From the NCBI RefSeq assembly GCF_021026345.1, contig NZ_JAJNCZ010000005.1, forward strand, positions 62,001 to 126,000: a stretch of DNA of 64,000 bases, read 5' to 3'. Below the pieces are notes generated by a model, which was given only the letters and a program-made list of their open reading frames with translations, had not been told where the DNA came from and ran no database searches. Shown here piece by piece: positions 45,209-54,393 of this stretch (its first letter is position 1; every line of letters begins with the position of its first letter). Made by a program: the position numbers and the translations under genes. The DNA is from Rhizobium sp. GN54. Lineage in GTDB: Bacteria > Pseudomonadota > Alphaproteobacteria > Rhizobiales > Rhizobiaceae.

Positions 45209-45817
45209 ATGGCACCGAAAAAAGCACCTCTTGCAGACGATCTCGCCTCGCCCGTCACCGCAAACGACGCCGAGCTCGAACAGGCAATCGACGACCTCCG
45301 CGGCGTCCTGCAGCAGGATGCGTCAAGCGCTCCCGCCACGGACTTCGGCATGGACTTCCCCACCGGCGACAGCGGCGACGCCCTTGCGGCATTCGGCGGC
45401 GACTTTGGCTCCGATACGGCCGCAGCAGGCTTCGGCGGAGACTTCGGCAGCACCGACACGACAGCCTTCGGCGATGCCGGGTTCGGCAGCGCCGACCTTG
45501 GCGGAGAGGACTTCGGCGGCACCGGCCTCGGCGAGATGCCTGCGCGTCCGGGAAGCGCCATGGAGGCCAATCTCGGCCTCATCATGGACATCCCGATCGA
45601 CCTGCAGATCGTCCTTGGAACCTCGCAGATGCTGGTCTCCGGACTGATGGGCCTGACGGAGGGCGCCACGATCGCGCTCGACCGGCGCATCGGCGAGCCG
45701 GTCGACGTGATGGTCAACGGCCGGGTGATCGGCCGCGGCGAAATTACCGTGCTCGAGAACGACGACACCCGTTTCGGGGTCAAGCTCATCGAGGTCAAGA
45801 GCACATCCCACAACTGA
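45209..45817 (+). CDS. fliN: Flagellar switch protein FliN, extended form
   Basis: This 202-residue protein has a SpoA/FliN domain at the C terminus (about 115-198: [23 protein letters not shown]) and a long N-terminal extension with a Gly/Phe/Asp-rich repetitive region (about 45-105, GGDFGS and GFGGDFGS words). Enterobacterial FliN is about 137 residues. It lies between fliM and fliG and should form the lower C-ring. Confidence 0.92.
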   Translation: MAPKKAPLADDLASPVTANDAELEQAIDDLRGVLQQDASSAPATDFGMDFPTGDSGDALAAFGGDFGSDTAAAGFGGDFGSTDTTAFGDAGFGSADLGGEDFGGTGLGEMPARPGSAMEANLGLIMDIPIDLQIVLGTSQMLVSGLMGLTEGATIALDRRIGEPVDVMVNGRVIGRGEITVLENDDTRFGVKLIEVKSTSHN

Positions 45818-45855
45818 AATGAGCTGATACCGGTGAAAGGTTTCAGGAGGCATCC

Positions 45856-46890
45856 ATGATGGATTTCGACAATTTCGGCAGCACTGCAGTCGGTGCGCCG
45901 CTCAAGCCCGTCGACAAGGCAGCCGCCGTTCTTCTGGCGATGGGCAAGCCGGTGGCCGGCAAGCTCCTGAAGTTCTTCACTCAGGGCGAGCTGCAGGGCA
46001 TCATCGCCGCGGCGCAGAACCTTCGCCCCATTCCCCCGCAGGAACTGCTCGAACTCGTCAACGAGTTCGAGGACCTCTTCACCGAGGGCGCGGGCCTGAT
46101 GGACAACGCGAAGATGATGGAAGGGATCCTCGAAGAGGGGCTGACGCCGGACGAGGTGGACGGCCTGCTCGGCCGCCGCACCGCCTTCCAAGCCTACGAG
46201 ACCACCATCTGGGATCGCCTGCAGGACGCGGACGCGATCTTCATCAGCCAGTTCCTGCTGAAGGAACATCCGCAGACCATCTCCTACATCCTGTCGATGA
46301 TGCCTTCGGCCTTCGGCGCCAAGGTGCTGCTCGAGGTGCCGGAAGAGCGCCGCGCCGACATCATCAACCGTACCGTCAACCTGAAGGACGTCAGCCCGAA
46401 GGCGGCCGCGATCATCGAGGGGCGCGTGCGGGAGATGATGGACGCCTTCGAGGCGGAACGGAACTCGCCCGGCTCGAACAAGGTCGCCGAGATGATGAAC
46501 GAGATGGAGAAGAACCAGGTCGACGAGCTGCTGGCCTCGCTGGAGACGATCAGCACCGCCTCGGTCCGGAAGGTCCGGCCGAAGATCTTCCTGTTCGAAG
46601 ACCTGCTCATCATGCCGCAGAAGAGCCGCGTATCGCTGTTCAACGACGTTGCCGGCGACATCATCACCGCCGCGCTCCGCGGAACGTCGATGGACCTGCG
46701 CGAGGCCGTGCTGTCGTCGATCGGCGCGCGCCAGCGTCGCATGATCGAATCGGATCTCGCAGCTGGCGACGTGGGCAATCCGCGCGAGGTGGCGATCGCC
46801 AGGCGCTCGATCACCCAGGAGGCGATCAGGCTGGCGGCCGCCGGACAGATTCAGTTGAAAGAGAAGGACGAGGCCGCGGCCGCCGCCTGA
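45856..46890 (+). CDS. fliG: Flagellar switch protein FliG
   Basis: This 344-residue switch protein has an N domain (DKAAAVLLAMGKPVAGKLLKFF), a middle ARM-like domain with LLKEHPQTISYILSMMP and a C-terminal torque domain with FEDLLIMPQKSRVSLFNDVAG. It contacts MotA and the MS ring. It is the last gene of motA-fliM-fliN-fliG and is followed by a T-rich terminator. Confidence 0.95.
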   Translation: MMDFDNFGSTAVGAPLKPVDKAAAVLLAMGKPVAGKLLKFFTQGELQGIIAAAQNLRPIPPQELLELVNEFEDLFTEGAGLMDNAKMMEGILEEGLTPDEVDGLLGRRTAFQAYETTIWDRLQDADAIFISQFLLKEHPQTISYILSMMPSAFGAKVLLEVPEERRADIINRTVNLKDVSPKAAAIIEGRVREMMDAFEAERNSPGSNKVAEMMNEMEKNQVDELLASLETISTASVRKVRPKIFLFEDLLIMPQKSRVSLFNDVAGDIITAALRGTSMDLREAVLSSIGARQRRMIESDLAAGDVGNPREVAIARRSITQEAIRLAAAGQIQLKEKDEAAAAA

Positions 46891-46929
46891 GCCGGCTTGA
46901 CTCGCCCCTTTCAAAGACCGACCGTTCCG

Positions 46930-46964
46930 GGGACCCGAATCTGAAAAGGCTCGGGTCCCTTTTT
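46930..46964 (+). terminator. Rho-independent terminator after fliG
   Basis: GGGACCCGA (46930-46938) pairs with TCGGGTCCC (46951-46959), followed by TTTTT. It is the cleanest terminator in the window. Confidence 0.9.
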
Positions 46965-47042
46965 ATGTGTCGGTAGAGCGGGCCACGGGTCGACGGGCCT
47001 GCCGCCCCCTTGCCGCAGAGCGCATTCCGGAAGGACCTTTCC

Positions 47043-48119
47043 ATGGCCGACGACGAGGACAAGGAAAGCAAAACAGAAGCCCCGTCAGAGAAGAAGATCC
47101 GCGACGCTGCGGAGAAGGGCAATACGCCGTTCGCGCGCGAGGTTCCGGTCTTCGCGTCCACCGTGGCGATCTATCTCTTTCTCGTGTTCTTTTTGCCCGG
47201 CGGTTTCCTGCGCGTCGCCGAGACGCTGCGCGACCTGTTCGGGCAGCCGGACGCCTGGGATCTGGAGAACAGCGGCGACGTCGTCGCCCTCTTCCGCCAC
47301 CTCGGCTGGGAGGCCGGCGCGCTACTGATGCCGGCGCTTCTGATGATGATGCTGTTCGGGCTGGCCGCATCGATCCTGCAGAACATGCCGAGCCCGGTCT
47401 TGGAGCGCGTACGCCCGCAGATGTCGCGCCTGTCGCCGATCAAGGGATTTACCCGGATCTTCGGCAAGCCCGGGCTCGTGGAATTCGGCAAGTCGCTGAT
47501 CAAGGTCGGCGCGGTATCCGTGGTCGTCGTCCTGGTCCTGTGGGACGACTATTTCGCGACGCTGGACGCGATGTTCTCCGATCCGGCGGTGATCTTCCAG
47601 ACCCTCGCGAAGGAAGCGAACACGATCATGGTGATCATCCTGTTCGCAACCGCCGTGATCGCCGCGATCGATTTCGCCTGGACGCGCCATCACTGGTATT
47701 CCGAACTGCGGATGACCAAGCAGGAGGTCAAGGAGGAACACAAGCAGGCGCAGGGCGACCCGATCGTCAAGAGCCGCCTCCGCTCCATCCAGCGCGACCG
47801 CGCCCGCAAGCGGATGATCGCCGCCGTTCCCCGCGCCACGCTCGTCATCGCCAACCCGACGCACTTTGCCGTGGCGCTGCGCTATGTCCGCGAGGAACAG
47901 GACGCCCCGGTCGTCGTCGCCAAGGGCCAGGACCTGGTCGCGCTCAGGATTCGCGAGCTCGCGGAGGAGAACGGCATCCCCGTCTTCGAGGATCCGCCGC
48001 TCGCGCGCTCCATGTTTGCGCAAGTCTCGGTGGATAGTGTCATTCCACCGGTGTTCTACAAAGCAGTGGCGGAACTGATTCACCGGGTCTACGCAGCTTC
48101 GCCCCAGATGAGACGGTAA
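47043..48119 (+). CDS. flhB: Flagellar export switch protein FlhB
   Basis: This 358-residue protein has four membrane helices and a cytoplasmic domain with the autocleavage site NPTH ([14 protein letters not shown]), which controls the change from hook to filament substrates with FliK. The family start [20 protein letters not shown] is present. The ATG at 47043 follows GGAAGG. It lies 79 bases past the fliG terminator without a recognisable promoter. Confidence 0.96.
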   Translation: MADDEDKESKTEAPSEKKIRDAAEKGNTPFAREVPVFASTVAIYLFLVFFLPGGFLRVAETLRDLFGQPDAWDLENSGDVVALFRHLGWEAGALLMPALLMMMLFGLAASILQNMPSPVLERVRPQMSRLSPIKGFTRIFGKPGLVEFGKSLIKVGAVSVVVVLVLWDDYFATLDAMFSDPAVIFQTLAKEANTIMVIILFATAVIAAIDFAWTRHHWYSELRMTKQEVKEEHKQAQGDPIVKSRLRSIQRDRARKRMIAAVPRATLVIANPTHFAVALRYVREEQDAPVVVAKGQDLVALRIRELAEENGIPVFEDPPLARSMFAQVSVDSVIPPVFYKAVAELIHRVYAASPQMRR

Positions 48120-48129
48120 AAGAGATCCG

Positions 48130-48573
48130 ATGAGAAAAAGCTCCTATTCTGCCCAGCGCGAGAGGATCGTGGCCGAAGCGATCGGCCCGGTTGCATCGGA
48201 ATTGCGGCTGCTTGACGCGGCCGACCTGGTATCCCTGCTGCGGTTCGAGTGCTACGGAAACCTGTCCGACCTGGTTTCATCTGCAGCCGAGCTGTATTTC
48301 CTCCCCGGCACCGTGGTTTTCGGCGCCGGCGGTGATTACAAGCTCGACTGGGGCGGTGAGCCCGAGGTGACGCTCGATCTGGAACTGCGTCCGCGCGGGT
48401 GCACCGTCTATGCGCGGCTCCAGCTCGGCAACGAACGCGCCGGCATCGAGGTGACCCACGTCGCCTTCGAGGATCCCGCGGTCGACCCGGACGACAATAC
48501 CGACCTGCTCGCGGCGAGCCTGCGGGATGCGCAGTTCAGACGCTCGGCCTCATTGCAGCTGCAGGCTCACTAA
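48130..48573 (+). CDS. Conserved-looking unknown protein after flhB, 147 aa
   Basis: This soluble protein has no signal peptide or membrane segment. The first 60 residues are helical (RERIVAEAIGPVASELRLLDAADLVSLLRF). The rest looks beta-rich (LPGTVVFGAGGDYKLDWGGE, then VTLDLELRPRGCTVYARLQLG). I recognise no domain. It follows flhB by ten bases and is probably cotranscribed, so a flagellar role is plausible. Confidence 0.7.
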   Translation: MRKSSYSAQRERIVAEAIGPVASELRLLDAADLVSLLRFECYGNLSDLVSSAAELYFLPGTVVFGAGGDYKLDWGGEPEVTLDLELRPRGCTVYARLQLGNERAGIEVTHVAFEDPAVDPDDNTDLLAASLRDAQFRRSASLQLQAH

Positions 48574-48600
48574 GCGACCATAGCCGACGTCACGGGACAT

Positions 48601-48620
48601 CGCGATCCTTCGGAATCGCG
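48601..48620. terminator. Bidirectional terminator flhB operon / visR
   Basis: CGCGAT and ATCGCG arms enclose a TTCG-type loop (CCTTCGGA), lying between the convergent stop codons. Confidence 0.65.
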
Positions 48621-48636
48621 TGCCGTCGTCGCGCCT

Positions 48637-49374
48637 TTAGCGGATATAGCCCAGGCGTATCGCCTTCGCGATCGCCTGGACGCGGTTGACCGCGTCCAGT
48701 TTGGTCGTCGCCGTGCCCAGATAGGCATTGACCGTATGCACCGAAAGCCCGAGCTTCTCGGCGATGGCTTCGCTGATGCAGCCGTCGCCCGCCATCTGCA
48801 GGCAGGCGATCTCGCGGTCGTTGAGCGCCTCGGCCGGCTGCATCCGCTTTTCGTCCGCCGCCTGCAGGTCGACCATGATCTGGCCGGCGCGCATGTGCAT
48901 GTCGAGCACGAGGTCGGTGTCGATCCTGAGGAAATCGCCGGTCAGGACGACGAAGCCGTTGCCGCTCGATCCCAGCCGGACGGGAAAGGCGATGCCGGCA
49001 TAGGGCAGCTGGCTTGCCGGAAAGCGCAGGGCGAAGGAGGCGAGCTCTTCGGCGATGAAGCTGTTCGCGTCGGCGCCTTCCCAGACGACCGGCAGCATCG
49101 AGGCTTCCAGATGCGCCATGAGCGCCTCGCCATGAGTCTCCACCAGTGCGCGCGCCGTCGCCTCTGCCGTCCAGTTGCTGAGCGTGCAGGCGAGACGGCG
49201 CGTCGACGGCAATCCCTGGCCGAGGATGCGGAACACGGCAAAGTTCTTCGCGCCGGCGATCTTCTGCATCTGCTGGAGTGTCGCCACCACATCCGTCGTG
49301 CGCTTGGGCCGGGACAGCTTCGAGATCCGGATCTCGGGCCCCTCGTCCTTCGGCTGGGAGAACGGATGTTCCAT
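48637..49374 (-). CDS. visR: VisR, LuxR-type master regulator of motility
   Basis: This 245-residue regulator has an autoinducer-like N-terminal domain and a LuxR helix-turn-helix (about 185-243: EALNDREIACLQMAGDGCI, then LSVHTVNAYLGTATTKL). The ATG at 49374 has GAGGTG upstream; the GTG at 49383 would add three residues. In S. meliloti VisN and VisR act as a heterodimer at the top of the flagellar hierarchy, activating rem. It starts 11 bases after visN. Confidence 0.92.
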   Translation of the reverse strand: MEHPFSQPKDEGPEIRISKLSRPKRTTDVVATLQQMQKIAGAKNFAVFRILGQGLPSTRRLACTLSNWTAEATARALVETHGEALMAHLEASMLPVVWEGADANSFIAEELASFALRFPASQLPYAGIAFPVRLGSSGNGFVVLTGDFLRIDTDLVLDMHMRAGQIMVDLQAADEKRMQPAEALNDREIACLQMAGDGCISEAIAEKLGLSVHTVNAYLGTATTKLDAVNRVQAIAKAIRLGYIR

Positions 49375-49384
49375 CGCTTTCACC

Positions 49385-50125
49385 TCAGACGAGATTGTTT
49401 CGCACAGCCCAGGCGATCGCCTCGGAACGGGTCTTGGTCGCCGTCTTGCGCATGACGCTGGTGATGTAGTTGTTGATCGTGTTCCGGGATATGCCGAGGA
49501 TCACGGCGATATCCTCGCTGGTCTTGCCCTCGGCGATCCAGTAGAGGCACTCGACCTCGCGATCCGTCAATTCGGATTCGCGGTCCTGGCGGCCTGTCGG
49601 CTTGCAGCAGACGCTTGCAAGATAGCCGGTCAGCAGGCCCACGTCCCGCAGGTTGCTCTGCGACAGGATGTAGTGCTCCGGGAAGAGCAGCATCAGCGTC
49701 ATGCGCACGCGCCCGACGTTGAAGGTGATGGTGCAATATTCCCGGCTGACCCCGGACGGCGCCGCGACGTCGTCGCAGAACCGCGAGAACACCGGCTGCA
49801 TCAGGCAGCTGGACCGGTCGAGATCGCTCATGCGGCCGTTCGTGCTGCCGAGTACGGCGGCCAGGCTGCGGACCATGTCGAACGGCCAGTCGGACGCGAC
49901 GACGAAGCCGATGTCGGCGCTGAAGGACATGTCGTGGCGGACAAGGAGATAGTGGGACGCGCTGACATACCGGGTCAGCGCTTTCAACCCTGCCGTGAGT
50001 CCGGCGCGGTCCGCACAGCGCCCCAACTGGTGGACCAGCTGCTCGCGTGCGCTCTTTCGTTCACATGCCACCGCAGAGAATCCATAGGATTCCCGGAGCG
50101 ATACATCCGCTCTCATCGTTTCCAT
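49385..50125 (-). CDS. visN: VisN, LuxR-type master regulator of motility
   Basis: This 246-residue partner of VisR has the same layout: effector-like domain, then LuxR helix-turn-helix (about 180-243: ELTDREVECLYWIAEGKTSEDIA, then SRNTINNYITSVMRK). Possible starts are the ATG at 50125 (used), 50116 or 50158; only 50158 has a good GAGGGGGAA site, so the N terminus is open. It is upstream of visR and follows an 818-base gap with a CtrA-like box. Confidence 0.9.
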   Translation of the reverse strand: METMRADVSLRESYGFSAVACERKSAREQLVHQLGRCADRAGLTAGLKALTRYVSASHYLLVRHDMSFSADIGFVVASDWPFDMVRSLAAVLGSTNGRMSDLDRSSCLMQPVFSRFCDDVAAPSGVSREYCTITFNVGRVRMTLMLLFPEHYILSQSNLRDVGLLTGYLASVCCKPTGRQDRESELTDREVECLYWIAEGKTSEDIAVILGISRNTINNYITSVMRKTATKTRSEAIAWAVRNNLV

Positions 50126-50366
50126 AATAGCCCCCGTTGCCAAACTCGGCCGGGTCATCCCGTTCCCCCTCGCACCAGCGCCGGAACTCGGCACCGCTTG
50201 CGATCAAGCCGCATGGACGGGATTCACCAAACGAATCAGTAACTAAAGTCTACAACGACGCGAATCAAATGCCACGGGGCCCAACTGGGGATTTACATTC
50301 GCAAGTTTTCATGAATCGATTCGCGCCGGCGCAGCGGCCGCCGACCCCATCCCTGGGCCGACAGAA

Positions 50367-50381
50367 TTAAACTTTTGTTAA
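50367..50381. promoter_or_regulatory. CtrA-like box ahead of visN
   Basis: TTAAACTTTTGTTAA gives TTAA-N7-TTAA without the final C of the consensus. It lies 242 bases upstream of the visN start. Confidence 0.4.
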
Positions 50382-50896
50382 TCATCACATTTTTTCACTG
50401 GCGCCAAATGCAACCGTGAGACGATGACAGATTTACGACGGTCGGCAGGATTGAATTCAGGGGTGCGAACGGGCTTTCAACACCAAACAAAATTTTCGTG
50501 ATCGCCCCGGCAGAGTCAGGTTTGTTGCCTGACGTAGCGGAAGGGCGCCCCGCAGGCCGCCAATATCGTCGCTTTTGAGTCACACTCCTGCGCGAAACGT
50601 CGCCCGCCCGGGGCCCGGCGCTGCCGAAGATTGGCGTTCCATCGAGGCCGGAGGAGGTGATAGGGCCGTCCGGGGACAAAGCTGGGTCATGCCATCGAAC
50701 GTCGCGGGAAGATCGACCACAGGCCGGATCGACGATCCAGGGTCTACGGCCTGCGCTGCGGGACGCCTGCAGGATGCGGTGGCACCCAAGAGGTCACTGA
50801 CAGCGGCGCTGTCCATGGCGCCCTCTCCACGGTACCGCGGGACCGGATCGCCTCCGCATGCGCATTGAGGTTCGCGTGCCGACACCACAGACGCAG

Positions 50897-50921
50897 AAAT
50901 CCCGCCTCGAGGGCGGGATTT
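50897..50921 (-). terminator. fliF terminator
   Basis: AAATCCCGCC (50897-50906) pairs perfectly with GGCGGGATTT (50912-50921), 23 bases past the fliF stop. Confidence 0.8.
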
Positions 50922-50943
50922 CGCGTTGCTTCTTCCGGTCCGG

Positions 50944-52626
50944 TCAGGCCGCCTGGTCTTCGGCCCATTTGCGCAGGATCTTCGCGGCGCGCTCCTCGCT
51001 GATCTCCACCATGCGGGACAGACGACGCTCGGGGCCTTCCTTGACGCGGCGGTTGAACACACCCTCGTCGTCGCCGGCGCTGAGGAGGTCGTCGGTGCTG
51101 TCGAAGCCGAAGTCGGAGCCGAAACCGTCCATCAGCGCGCCGGGACCTGCGCCGACACCCACGCCCGGAGAGAAGTCGGGCAACTCGAGGCCGGCCGCTT
51201 CGCTTTCCAGGGCGGTCGCACCGGCGCCACCGGAGACGGAGCGGACGACCGGGCGGAAGCCGAACCAGACCACCAGGAAGGCGACCGCGACGAAGGCGAG
51301 TGCGTTGATGATGGTGGAGAGGTTGCGCGTCAGCGTCTCCATCACGCCGGGGCCGGGTACGCCCTCGTCCAGCAGGACGTTGTCGAGGAAGTTCATGGCG
51401 GTCAGGGTGACGACGTCGCCGCGTTCGCTGTTCAGGCCCGCAGCGGACGACACGATCTTCTGCATCTCGGCGAGGAAGGCATCGATCTTCGCCTGATCGG
51501 CGGGTTCGCCGACCAGCGAAGCGAGCCTGCCCTGGTTGACGACCACGGCGACCGACAGGCGCTCGATCTGGTAGCTGTTGCGAACCGTCGCGATCGTCTT
51601 GCTGTTGATCTCGTAGTTGGTCTGCTCTTCCTTCTTGTCGGCCTGGTCGCTCGACTGCGGGCCGGTGCCGGCCTCGGGTCCGCCCTGCGGGATGTTCTGC
51701 TCGACTGTTGCCGGGCGCTGCAGTTCGCTCTGGCTGGACTGCTGGCTTTCCTTGGTGACGCGGACCGACCGCTCGACGCGGGATTCCGGGTCGAAGACGG
51801 TTTCCTGCGTCTGCTGGGAATCGGTGTTCAGCGCCGCCATGACGCTGGCGCGGAAGTTGTCCATGCCGAGGAACGGCGCCAGCGCCTTCTCGATGTTGCG
51901 CTCCACGTCTTCCTGGACCGACTGGACGATGTTGAGCGAACGGCTCAGCGTGTTGCCGTCCGAATCGTCGCCGGAGGCCAGCAACTGGCCGGCGGAGTCG
52001 AGGATCGTCACGTGCTCGGCTTCCAGCCCCGGAACGGAGGCAGCGACAAGCTGGCGGATGGAGGCGGCGGCCTTGCGGCCTGCGGCGCTGCCGGCGCGGA
52101 TCATCACCGACGCCGTCGGCGGCTGCTCCGCCCGGCGGAAGTTCCCGCGGTCCGGCATGACGATGTGGACGCGTGCGGCGGCGATGCCGTTGATCTGCTG
52201 GATGGTCCGGGCGATCTCGCCTTCCAGGGCGCGAACGCGGGTGACTTCCTGCATGAAGGAGGTCAGGCCGAGGGAACCGACATTGTCGAAGAGTTCGTAG
52301 CCCGAATTGGAACTGCTCGGCAGGCCGCGCTCGGCGAGATAGAGGCGTGCCTTGCCGGTCTGGCCGACGGGAACCTGCAGGCTGGCGCCATCGCTTCCCG
52401 TCTGGAAGTCGATGTTCGCCTCGGCCAGCGCGACGCTGATCTGGTTCATGTCGGTGCTTTCCAGACCGACATAGAGCGTCTCGTAAGAGGGCTTGTTGAC
52501 AAAGAGGGCGGCGGCAAGCACCAGGCCGAGCGTCACGACCCCGGCCCCGGCCAGCAGCGCCAGCTTCGGTTGCCCGAGCGACGCCAAGTTCTTGCCCATA
52601 CTCTTAAGCTGTTCCAACAGATTCAT
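50944..52626 (-). CDS. fliF: MS-ring protein FliF
   Basis: This 560-residue protein has membrane helices near 22-43 and 440-462, with ring-building motifs between them. MNLLEQLKSMGKNLASLGQPK, the RAYLAERGLPSSSNSGYELFD-like region and the C-terminal FliG-binding tail (EERAAKILRKWAEDQAA) fit FliF. It appears monocistronic, with its own class II motif 150 bases upstream and a terminator downstream. Confidence 0.95.
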   Translation of the reverse strand: MNLLEQLKSMGKNLASLGQPKLALLAGAGVVTLGLVLAAALFVNKPSYETLYVGLESTDMNQISVALAEANIDFQTGSDGASLQVPVGQTGKARLYLAERGLPSSSNSGYELFDNVGSLGLTSFMQEVTRVRALEGEIARTIQQINGIAAARVHIVMPDRGNFRRAEQPPTASVMIRAGSAAGRKAAASIRQLVAASVPGLEAEHVTILDSAGQLLASGDDSDGNTLSRSLNIVQSVQEDVERNIEKALAPFLGMDNFRASVMAALNTDSQQTQETVFDPESRVERSVRVTKESQQSSQSELQRPATVEQNIPQGGPEAGTGPQSSDQADKKEEQTNYEINSKTIATVRNSYQIERLSVAVVVNQGRLASLVGEPADQAKIDAFLAEMQKIVSSAAGLNSERGDVVTLTAMNFLDNVLLDEGVPGPGVMETLTRNLSTIINALAFVAVAFLVVWFGFRPVVRSVSGGAGATALESEAAGLELPDFSPGVGVGAGPGALMDGFGSDFGFDSTDDLLSAGDDEGVFNRRVKEGPERRLSRMVEISEERAAKILRKWAEDQAA

Positions 52627-52775
52627 TCTGTTCCCGCACCAACTTTGCCGGATCCGCCTCAGGCCAAAGAATGGCAGATCCGCTCAGTTTAAATTGCCCA
52701 CCCCCGGAAAGGCGCCGCTGCCAACGGTGCCCCCATGCCCAGGACTACGCAGGCCTAATCGACCCGGAGGCAAAA

Positions 52776-52798
52776 CTAGACGGTGAAACTTGCGCGAG
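52776..52798 (-). promoter_or_regulatory. Class II motif ahead of fliF
   Basis: The minus strand reads CTCGCGCAAGTTTCACCG then TCTAG, the closest relative of the fliH element. Confidence 0.6.
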
Positions 52799-52935
52799 CG
52801 TTTCGCTGGAATGCGGTGCAGCACGGCGCCACGAGGAGAGGTTCCACGGGCATTGCATCTAAAAATTAGAATTTAAATTCAATACGATAGCGGCCGTCGA
52901 TTCCAAGATTGGACCGATTGTCCGCGTTCATGGAC

Positions 52936-52955
52936 GCCTTGCGTCGGCGCAAGGC
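52936..52955 (-). terminator. Hairpin at the end of the che operon
   Basis: GCCTTGCG and CGCAAGGC flank a TCGG loop, 19 bases beyond the cheT stop. No T-run. Confidence 0.5.
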
Positions 52956-52974
52956 TCCGCGGCGACTTCGCGAA

Positions 52975-53367
52975 TCAGAAGGCCTCGAAATCGCCGGACG
53001 CCTTGGACAGCGGCTGGGCGCCGAAGGTCCGCACGGTACCGTTGCCGAGCGCCGTCTTCATGTCGCTCAGCTTCACGAGGTTCAGCGCCGTCGTCACGTC
53101 CACGGCCCAGGCCTCCGGCATGTCGGCGGTGACCTGGCCGAGAAAATCCGCAAGGCCGCGGGCCTTCTGCACGGCGAGATCGATGCCCTGCAGGACCATC
53201 ATGCGCTGCGCTGTGTTCTCGCCCGCCTCCGGGTGAAGCTCGGCGAGTTGCGGTTCGATGCGTTCGATCAGATAGGCGACGTCGTGCAGTTCCGAGACGA
53301 CACGCATCAGGACGGCGGGTACGGATTCCTCCATGTCGGTCACGTCGTTCATGTAGTCGGCTTTCAT
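52975..53367 (-). CDS. cheT: CheT-like small chemotaxis protein
   Basis: This 130-residue acidic helical protein (MKADYMNDVTDMEESVPAVL, then VSELHDVAYLIERIEPQLAEL) has no membrane segment. In the S. meliloti che operon a small gene in this position is called cheT. A CheZ-like helical arrangement is conceivable but I cannot prove it. The ATG at 53367 follows GGAG. It is last in the operon, 85 bases after cheD. Confidence 0.65.
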   Translation of the reverse strand: MKADYMNDVTDMEESVPAVLMRVVSELHDVAYLIERIEPQLAELHPEAGENTAQRMMVLQGIDLAVQKARGLADFLGQVTADMPEAWAVDVTTALNLVKLSDMKTALGNGTVRTFGAQPLSKASGDFEAF

Positions 53368-53452
53368 GGTATCTCCGTTTCCACCGTCGCGCCGCCCGTC
53401 CACAGACCTGCGCATGCGGCCATATCCCTCATGCCCCGAGGCCGCATCCGGC

Positions 53453-54007
53453 TCAGAAGAATTCGATCGAGCTTTCCGCAGGCTTCGGCGGCAGTATCGG
53501 CCGCTGCTCCAGTGCCACGGTGCGCTGCGCCTCCACGCCGGTCAGGGCATGCTGCCGGGCGCGCCCGGATGTCGGCCAGTATTCGAGCTTGCGCCCGTGC
53601 TCGCCGCCGGTGCTCTCGCCGACGATCCTGATGCCTTCGTCGGTCAGGAACTGCCGGGCGAAGCGTGCATTCTGCTCGCCGACATTGGAGAAGGTCGCAA
53701 TCGTCTTCGCCCCGCCGAAGATCTTGGCCTCGAGCCGGTCCCGGCGTGCGCCCTGCTTCAGCAGACCGTTGATCAGAAGCTCCATCAGATGCACGCCATA
53801 GCGCGTGGCGTCGCCACCTGCCGACATGGCCTCCATCGAGCCGGGCAGCAGGAAGTGGTTCATTCCACCGACGCCCACGACCGGATCGCGCAAGCACGCG
53901 GCGACGCAGGATCCGAGAATCGTCGTCAGCACGACGTCCGGATCGCTCATCACCTTGTACTCGCCCTGTATCAGGTGGACGCGGCGCGTCCCTGCCTCCG
54001 TGATCAT
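53453..54007 (-). CDS. cheD: Chemoreceptor glutamine deamidase CheD
   Basis: This 184-residue protein has the catalytic Cys in [14 protein letters not shown], the partner His in [10 protein letters not shown] and the [14 protein letters not shown]-like later motifs of CheD. It deamidates receptor glutamines and can bind CheC/CheY-type partners. It overlaps cheY2 by four bases. Confidence 0.94.
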   Translation of the reverse strand: MITEAGTRRVHLIQGEYKVMSDPDVVLTTILGSCVAACLRDPVVGVGGMNHFLLPGSMEAMSAGGDATRYGVHLMELLINGLLKQGARRDRLEAKIFGGAKTIATFSNVGEQNARFARQFLTDEGIRIVGESTGGEHGRKLEYWPTSGRARQHALTGVEAQRTVALEQRPILPPKPAESSIEFF

Positions 54008-54393
54008 TTCAAGGCCCCGAATACGGCCTCGATCGCCGCTTTCATCTTGTCGATGGTGAAGGGCTTGGCGAGCACGTTGTTGGCCCCGAGGGCCGCCGCC
54101 TTCTGCACCAGCGCGCGGTCGCCCTGGGCCGTCAGGATGATGAAGGCCGCCTTCTTCGTCGCCGGATTGGCGCGAACGTGCTGAAGGAAGACCAGCCCAT
54201 CCATCTTGGGCATGTTGAAGTCGGAAATCACGAGGTGATGGGGCTGCTGGGTCATGATCTTCAGACCCTGCTCCCCATCGCCGGCCGCAGTGATCTGCTT
54301 GAAGCCGAGCTGTTGCAGCGCGTCTCCCAACAGCAATCGGCTGGTCACCTGATCGTCGACGATGAGTACTTTGATTTTTTCAGCGATAGACAT
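54004..54393 (-). CDS. cheY2: Chemotaxis response regulator CheY2
   Basis: This 129-residue single-domain receiver has acidic D13/D14, phospho-acceptor D58 ([12 protein letters not shown]) and K110 (LAKPFT). In S. meliloti CheY2-P is the regulator acting on the motor, slowing rotation. Its ATG shares the TAATG junction with cheB. Confidence 0.9.
   Translation of the reverse strand: MSIAEKIKVLIVDDQVTSRLLLGDALQQLGFKQITAAGDGEQGLKIMTQQPHHLVISDFNMPKMDGLVFLQHVRANPATKKAAFIILTAQGDRALVQKAAALGANNVLAKPFTIDKMKAAIEAVFGALK

Larger units (their letters stand above)
50126..50943. other. Long intergenic region upstream of visN
   Basis: I find no credible gene in these 818 bases. They hold the fliF terminator (50897-50921), an AT-rich stretch at 50355-50400 with a CtrA-like box, and otherwise GC-rich sequence. 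The length suggests a complex visN control region. Confidence 0.5.
52627..52974. other. Intergenic region fliF-cheT
   Basis: This 348-base gap contains the class II motif (52776-52798), a 12-base palindrome GAATTTAAATTC (52869-52880) in an AT-rich patch and the hairpin at 52936-52955. No gene is supported. Confidence 0.5.

Noticed and set aside
50926-52692. 588-codon plus-strand frame opposite fliF
   Set aside because: It is a shadow of fliF with no recognisable domain.
52869-52880. GAATTTAAATTC palindrome as a regulator site
   Set aside because: It occurs once and in an AT-rich patch where such palindromes arise easily.
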